From assembly GCA_031410915.1 (NCBI GenBank), contig JANNZY010000086.1, positions 6,434 to 70,433 on the forward strand: 64,000 nucleotides of DNA, read 5' to 3'. The first letter of the stretch is position 1. Each line of letters opens with the position of its first letter. Made by a program: the position numbers and the translations under genes. Shown here piece by piece: positions 59,952-64,000 of the stretch. The notes below the pieces were generated by a model. That model had not been told where the DNA came from. It ran no database searches and saw nothing but the letters and a program-made list of their open reading frames with translations. Source of the DNA: WLMZ01 sp031410915. Lineage in GTDB: Bacteria > Actinomycetota > Acidimicrobiia > Acidimicrobiales > Ilumatobacteraceae.

Positions 59952-60002
59952 CGCCAGCGGCCATCGCAGCACCGCCTGATCCGGGCCGGGCAAGATGGAG
60001 CG

Positions 60003-61082
60003 ATGCAGACGACACCGGTGGTCGGTCTCGATCGACGGCGAGGCTGGGCCAGGATCAGTGCGGTGGTGGCGTGCTTCGCGGGCGTCGCGGTGTTCGCAGT
60101 CAGCGCCGCCGCGCTCGTCATGATCTTGTTCGCCGCCGCGGCGCGGGCGTGGAGCTTCTTCACCCACAAGTCCATCGTCGACGCTCCGGTCTGGACGTGG
60201 GCGCCGGGTGGTGCCGGCGCGCTCGGCCTGCTCGCGATCGCGATCAGCTTCATCGGCGCGTTCTGGTACTTCTGGCGCGGCGCGTCTCCGCAGGTGCTGC
60301 GCGAGATCGAAGCCGTGCCGTTGGACCGTGCCTCCGCGGCTCAACTCGTCAACGTCGTCGAAGCGCTGTCGATCGGCATCGGCAAGTCACCACCGCAGCT
60401 GTACGTGACCCAGGACGATGTGCCCAACGCGATGTCGCTGCGATCACGCACGACCCGCGCACTCGTGGTGACGAGCGGTTGCTCCAGCCTCACCCGCGAC
60501 CAGCTGGAGGCGATGTGCGCCCACGAGCTCGGCCATCTGTGGGCGTTGGACTCGCACTGGGTCACGTCCGGGATGGTCGCGTTGGCTCGCGCCCGACGCT
60601 TCAGCTCCGTCATCGTTGGTCTCGGCACGGCGTTGTTCGGCCTCGTTGCCGCGGTCGGCTACTACGGCGACACGATCCTGTGGAGCACCGGGCTGATCGC
60701 GATCTTGCTGCTCGGTCTCGGCGCGTTGGCGAAGGCCACCCTGCGCAAGCTGGAGTTCAGTGTGCGCGGCCACGCCGACGAGATCGCCGATGTCGTCGCC
60801 GTCAAGCTGGCCCGCAACCCGCAGTCACTCGGGTCCGTGTGCGCTCGCCTGGCCGCGAACCCGGACCGGGTGTCGCCGGCGGGCTGGCGATCCGAGCTGC
60901 TCTGGTTCGAAGCGGTCGAGGCGATCGACCTGCCGCCCGTCGACGAGTCCAACCGGCAGCAGTACGCCGCTGCCGTTGCTGTCGCCAATGGCCGCAGCAA
61001 CCGCGAGCTCATCGAGCGCGCCGTGAAGGCCTATGCCGAAGCTCGCGTGCCGTTGCCGCCCGAAGTCGCCGCCATGCGCTGA
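60003..61082 (+). CDS. M48-family zinc metalloprotease
   Basis: This 359-residue membrane protease has two N-terminal helices (about 17-45 and 70-92), a cytoplasmic catalytic domain with HELGH (His174, His178) and ADEIADVVAVKLA as the distal Glu/Asp region. Two more helices lie around 200-240, typical of M48 (HtpX/Ste24-like) proteins. ATG 60003 lies 6 nt after CAAGAT, a box also used by the 2313 gene. It may degrade damaged membrane proteins. Its neighbours do not point to a specific pathway. Confidence 0.87.
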   Translation: MQTTPVVGLDRRRGWARISAVVACFAGVAVFAVSAAALVMILFAAAARAWSFFTHKSIVDAPVWTWAPGGAGALGLLAIAISFIGAFWYFWRGASPQVLREIEAVPLDRASAAQLVNVVEALSIGIGKSPPQLYVTQDDVPNAMSLRSRTTRALVVTSGCSSLTRDQLEAMCAHELGHLWALDSHWVTSGMVALARARRFSSVIVGLGTALFGLVAAVGYYGDTILWSTGLIAILLLGLGALAKATLRKLEFSVRGHADEIADVVAVKLARNPQSLGSVCARLAANPDRVSPAGWRSELLWFEAVEAIDLPPVDESNRQQYAAAVAVANGRSNRELIERAVKAYAEARVPLPPEVAAMR

Positions 61083-61121
61083 CGGCGTCGCCGTGACTTC
61101 GGGATCGCAGGGTGAGTCGGG

Positions 61122-62237
61122 TCAGCCGGCCAGATTGGCGTTGATGAAGGCATCCAGGCTGGCGGCCGGGTCGTAGCCGACCTCTTGTTGCACCATCACC
61201 GCGTCGGCACCGAAGAACGAGATCACGAGATCGTATGTCTCGCCGGAATCGGTGCCGGCCCACAGGATCGCGTCGAACCCACCCGGCGTGACGATCTGCT
61301 GGAATCCCTGACCGACACCGACGAACGAGAGCAGAGCGACCGCCAGGTCACCGGTGTACGGCGTGGTGAGCGACGCGATCCGGGCGATGATGGCCGGACC
61401 GGCACCACCGGCGGGCAGCGCGGCTCCGACGCCGTAGGACAGCAGCACCGGTCCGAGCGCCGGGTCGTCTGACGGCGGCAAGAAGACGCCCGTGAGGGTT
61501 TGGCTGACGTCGGCGTCCCACTCGTATCCGGGCGGCGCCAGGTAGAAGTCGGCCAGGCTCTCGGTGCCGCTACCCGTCATCGGCGGCGGTGGTGCCATCG
61601 GCGACGTCGCCGGGGGAGCGGTCATCGGCACCGTCATGGGTGGCGCAGGCGTGGCCGGCGGCGTGATGTCCGGAATGGTCGCGGGCGGATCTGTCGCGGG
61701 CGGGTCGGTCGCGGGCGGATCGGTGGCAGGGGTCGTCTCCTCGGGCACCGTCACGCTGGTGTCGACCGGCACGACGACCGTGTCGAACATGCCGACGCAA
61801 CGGTCGGCGCCGAGCCCATCGGCGATGTCGTCGTTGTCCTTGCCGAGGTCCTGGAACGTGGCGTACTCCTCGGCGGCTGCGTCGTAGTCGCCGTCGTCCA
61901 GCGCGCGCGCCATCTTCTTCGCCGCGGACGCTTGGTCGTCGACGTTGCCGGTGAAGTCCTCGAAGTCGCTCTTGTCCTTGCTCGACGGCTTCAACGCGTC
62001 GAGATCGTCGAACGCTGTCTCGACGATGTCGACGAGGTCCGAGCCGTACGACGACGGGTCGGTCTCGTCCAGGTCGCGCAGCGATCGCGTCGCGGTGCGG
62101 CAAACGCTGCTCATCTCGTCGGCGAAGTCGCCCGACGACAGTGTCTTGGAGTCGCTCGAACAACCGGTGAGCAGTGCTGTGGTGAGCACCCCCGCGACGG
62201 TGAGGGTGATGCGATTGCCATGGCGGGTGCGGTTCAC
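61122..62237 (-). CDS. Lipoprotein with Pro/Thr-rich repeat linker
   Basis: This 371-residue lipoprotein has a signal with ALLTGC as lipobox (Cys about 26). The first domain (30-150) is helical and charged. A Pro/Thr/Ala-rich linker follows with short ATDPP repeats (about 168-225). A C-terminal domain (230-371) with a beta-alpha pattern ends the protein. No family is recognised. The linker suits a wall-spanning anchor. The start is a GTG. It is divergent from the next lipoprotein gene, with 128 bp between starts. Confidence 0.75.
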   Translation of the reverse strand: MNRTRHGNRITLTVAGVLTTALLTGCSSDSKTLSSGDFADEMSSVCRTATRSLRDLDETDPSSYGSDLVDIVETAFDDLDALKPSSKDKSDFEDFTGNVDDQASAAKKMARALDDGDYDAAAEEYATFQDLGKDNDDIADGLGADRCVGMFDTVVVPVDTSVTVPEETTPATDPPATDPPATDPPATIPDITPPATPAPPMTVPMTAPPATSPMAPPPPMTGSGTESLADFYLAPPGYEWDADVSQTLTGVFLPPSDDPALGPVLLSYGVGAALPAGGAGPAIIARIASLTTPYTGDLAVALLSFVGVGQGFQQIVTPGGFDAILWAGTDSGETYDLVISFFGADAVMVQQEVGYDPAASLDAFINANLAG

Positions 62238-62365
62238 GAGTCTGCCTCTCGAGCACTCAGAGTTGGTGTGGGGATACTACGCGACGGAAAGACCGGCTCA
62301 TGGATGTGCTGATACGACTTCGTGGTTGCCCACGGCGGCGCGGTCGAGTGCGTCATACTGCAGAC

Positions 62366-63271
62366 ATGCTTCGCGTCGGCGCGTTGTTGGTGGCGTGCAC
62401 GGTCTTCGCTGGCGCGTGTTCGAGCGACGACGACCTCCCCGCCGCTTCGTCGACCGTCCTCGGCTCGACGACGTCGATCGCTCCGAACACATCCGAAGCG
62501 ACGTCCTCGACGGTCGCAGCGACGGCCGCGCCGAGCACGACGGCCGCCCCGACGACCGTCGCGACAACAGTGCCGGAGACGACGATGCCGGAGACGACCG
62601 TGCCGCCGGCGACCGACGCGCCGACCACGACCACGCCGACATCGATTCCGGCGACCGGCCCGTGCCCAGGCGATGGTCCGGTGCCCGCAGGCGCGACCGA
62701 TTCCGTCACCATCGACGGCGACATCGACGGCGACGCGGTGGCCGACGAGGTCACGTCTTACTCGCTGGCCGGCGTGCCGCATGTGCACGCCCGCCTTGCG
62801 ATCGGCCAACAGAGTGACGTCGAGCTGCCGCTCGGTTTCGCCGACACGGTGCAGATCAGCTTCGAGGACTTCGACCACTCCCTCGGCGCTCCCACGCCAC
62901 CGCCCGTGGCGGTGCTCGCCATCGGTGCCGGCAACGCGGGCAGCGCGTTCCTCGCCTTCTTGACGTTGACGCGCGACTACTGCATCCAGCCGTGGACGAC
63001 CGGAGGGTCGCCGTTCTCGATTCGCGTGTCGCAGCAAGGCCCGTACACCGGCCTGTTCTGCGATCGTGGGGCCGGCCAGGTCCACTACAGCGTCGTCACC
63101 GCCGAGCAGCAAACAGGTGGCGACTGGCTCGTCACCACGAGCGAGATCAAGCACAACTTCACCGCGGCAACACTGAACCCGCTGCCCGACCAGACCGTGC
63201 CCGACAGCCCCGGCATCCCGTCCCAATACGGCGACATCGTCAACTGCGACCACGCCCCCCTGTTCCCGTAG
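62366..63271 (+). CDS. Lipoprotein with Thr-rich linker
   Basis: This 301-residue lipoprotein has VFAGAC as lipobox (Cys about 18), then a Thr/Ala/Pro-rich linker to about residue 95. The outer domain has a DGDIDGDAVADEVTSY segment, resembling FG-GAP or calcium-binding DxDxDG loops, and paired Cys in the C-terminal half. Start at ATG 62366: CATACT lies 6 nt before it. Upstream codons in frame are not needed. Function unknown. Confidence 0.75.
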   Translation: MLRVGALLVACTVFAGACSSDDDLPAASSTVLGSTTSIAPNTSEATSSTVAATAAPSTTAAPTTVATTVPETTMPETTVPPATDAPTTTTPTSIPATGPCPGDGPVPAGATDSVTIDGDIDGDAVADEVTSYSLAGVPHVHARLAIGQQSDVELPLGFADTVQISFEDFDHSLGAPTPPPVAVLAIGAGNAGSAFLAFLTLTRDYCIQPWTTGGSPFSIRVSQQGPYTGLFCDRGAGQVHYSVVTAEQQTGGDWLVTTSEIKHNFTAATLNPLPDQTVPDSPGIPSQYGDIVNCDHAPLFP

Positions 63272-63402
63272 CGCACGTCCTCGCGCACCCGGTGGGCGCA
63301 TCGACTCGCTTCGCGTGACCAATCGATGGACGAGGGTCGGTTCCTATGATGTGTGCGCTTCCAAAACCAGCGCCCCGCCGCCGACTCTGGAGCACGAGGT
63401 CC

Positions 63403-63475
63403 GCTCCCGTAGCTCAGGGGATAGAGCAACGGTTTCCTAAACCGTGTGTCGTAGGTTCGAATCCTACCGGGGGCG
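63403..63475 (+). tRNA. tRNA-Arg (CCT anticodon)
   Basis: A 73-nt cloverleaf: acceptor stem GCTCCCG/CGGGGGC with one G-T pair, D arm with AGCTCAGGGGATAGAGC, anticodon stem ACGGT/ACCGT with loop TTCCTAA (anticodon CCT, reading AGG), and T arm GTAGGTTCGAATCCTAC. The discriminator is G; CCA is not encoded. Confidence 0.95.
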
Positions 63476-63601
63476 CAAGAAATACCAGCTCAGAGGTAGT
63501 AACTGACGGACCATTAGCCTCGGCTGCCATCGAGTTGTCCATCTTTCGTTGCGCGAGGGCGTTTCTGGGCGGGCGGTGCGTTCAACGGAGTAGATCGCTG
63601 A

Positions 63602-63874
63602 GCAGGACGAAAGTGGCATTGTGGACTGGAGGAACCGCACCACTGCCCGACACGCCGACCGGTGATCGCAGAGCCGAGCAACGATTTGGCAGCTCGCCTC
63701 GCAGTGCGCTGCCCGAAATGCGCCACCCCCGGATGGGACGCATACGCGTTGAGCAAGGCGTGCCATGCCGCCCATTGTGAACGCATCGTGCCCATCCCCA
63801 TCGCAGAGATCCACGAATGCCCCGAGCCGAGTCCGATCGCCTTGTTCTCGTGGCTGATCGCTCGTCAGGGCTGA
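63602..63874 (+). pseudogene. Decayed DUF6671-like zinc-ribbon gene
   Basis: The plus frame from 63602 is open without a good start. Its middle, VIAEPSNDLAARLAVRCPKC then ATPGWDAY, resembles the core of DUF6671 proteins, where a DLAARLA segment and a CPxCxxPGWG zinc ribbon follow each other. The expected upstream half of the protein is missing, and after the ribbon the sequence departs from the pattern. It lies just after tRNA-Arg, a common place for lost or gained DNA. The 125 bp between the tRNA and this frame show nothing else. Confidence 0.4.
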
Positions 63875-64000
63875 TTTGTTGTGTTGTACTCGACGTTGTC
63901 GAGGGTGGGCTGCTGGCCGGCGAGGGCGGCCCGAGCTTCGGGGTCGGCGTCGAGCGTGTCCCGAAGGAACGCAGTGGTGTAGTGCGTGACGATGTCGAGA
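63865..64000 (-). CDS. C-terminus of a probable alpha/beta hydrolase (cut by window edge)
   Basis: The last 44 codons of a minus-strand gene are present, ending at TGA 63865-63867. The peptide LDIVTHYTTAFLRDTLDAD resembles the C-terminal helix region of dienelactone-hydrolase/chlorophyllase-like alpha/beta hydrolases. It overlaps the decayed DUF6671-like frame by 10 nt. The rest lies outside the window, so the call is tentative. Confidence 0.45.
   Translation of the reverse strand, partial: LDIVTHYTTAFLRDTLDADPEARAALAGQQPTLDNVEYNTTNQP

Noticed and set aside
63476..63601. Attachment site or integrase after tRNA-Arg
   Set aside because: No copy of the tRNA 3' end and no recombinase gene is present in the remaining sequence.

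Overview
The window is high-GC DNA, almost fully packed with genes on both strands. It comes from an actinobacterium, and the gene content best fits the class Acidimicrobiia (Ilumatobacter-like). Supporting evidence: a gpgS/folP2-type pair, mycofactocin genes (mftE, mftF), a mycothiol-type maleylpyruvate isomerase-family protein, a DUF3052 protein, many GTG starts, and many genes whose start codon lies only 6-9 nt after a TANNNT -10 box, as in leaderless transcripts. The class is inferred from content, not from a marker gene. No transposase, integrase, phage module or CRISPR array was seen.

Layout, left to right. 1-2.5 kb: three genes on the minus strand (edge SLOG-like start, DUF2207 membrane protein, lipoprotein), then a 40-nt tandem repeat. 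2.5-6.4 kb: carotenoid oxygenase divergent from its probable TetR regulator with two operators between them, an MFS transporter with an in-frame stop near its start, and an SRPBCC protein. 6.6-9.2 kb: agmatine branch of putrescine synthesis (aguB-aguA) and a coiled-coil membrane protein. 9.2-14.6 kb: amidase, gpgS divergent from a folP2-like gene, a folB-folK fusion and an ornithine decarboxylase-type enzyme. 15.8-22.7 kb: a branched-chain-amino-acid-type ABC importer condensed into three polypeptides: a LivH-LivM fusion, a protein joining an MFS domain to two ABC ATPases, and a membrane-anchored binding protein.

22.8-31.8 kb: uracil-DNA glycosylase, an ECF sigma factor with an overlapping membrane partner, a PLP enzyme, a ROK kinase, a zinc metallopeptidase, a PGRP-like amidase, a 50-nt tandem repeat, an alanine racemase-like gene, DUF418 and DUF4395 proteins. 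31.8-38.2 kb: mftF and mftE, flanked by two families of hairpin repeats, and a tightly overlapped etfA-fixC-fixX-etfB operon that probably passes electrons from mycofactocin-linked redox to quinone. 38.3-48.6 kb: DedA, 3-hydroxyacyl-CoA dehydrogenase, DUF3052, an F420/PPOX-type protein, and a two-component system plus a MacB/FtsX-type ABC system. 48.8-54.9 kb: a large class III cyclase-AAA-TPR protein overlapped with an NMN adenylyltransferase-like gene, a 1-Cys peroxiredoxin, and an ArsR/SRPBCC pair. 54.9-58.9 kb: a VWA/metallopeptidase-like gene, a MoxR AAA ATPase and a repeat-rich membrane protein. 58.9-64 kb: small enzymes, an M48 protease, two lipoproteins, tRNA-Arg(CCT), a decayed DUF6671-like gene and the end of a probable hydrolase.

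The most unusual items are the MFS-ABC-ABC fusion, the short hairpin repeats with compensating stem changes at 31.8-32.0 and 34.6-34.8 kb, the tandem repeats at 2.3 and 28.8 kb that share a GCAACATC core, and the mycofactocin/ETF neighbourhood that lacks mftA-D in this window.
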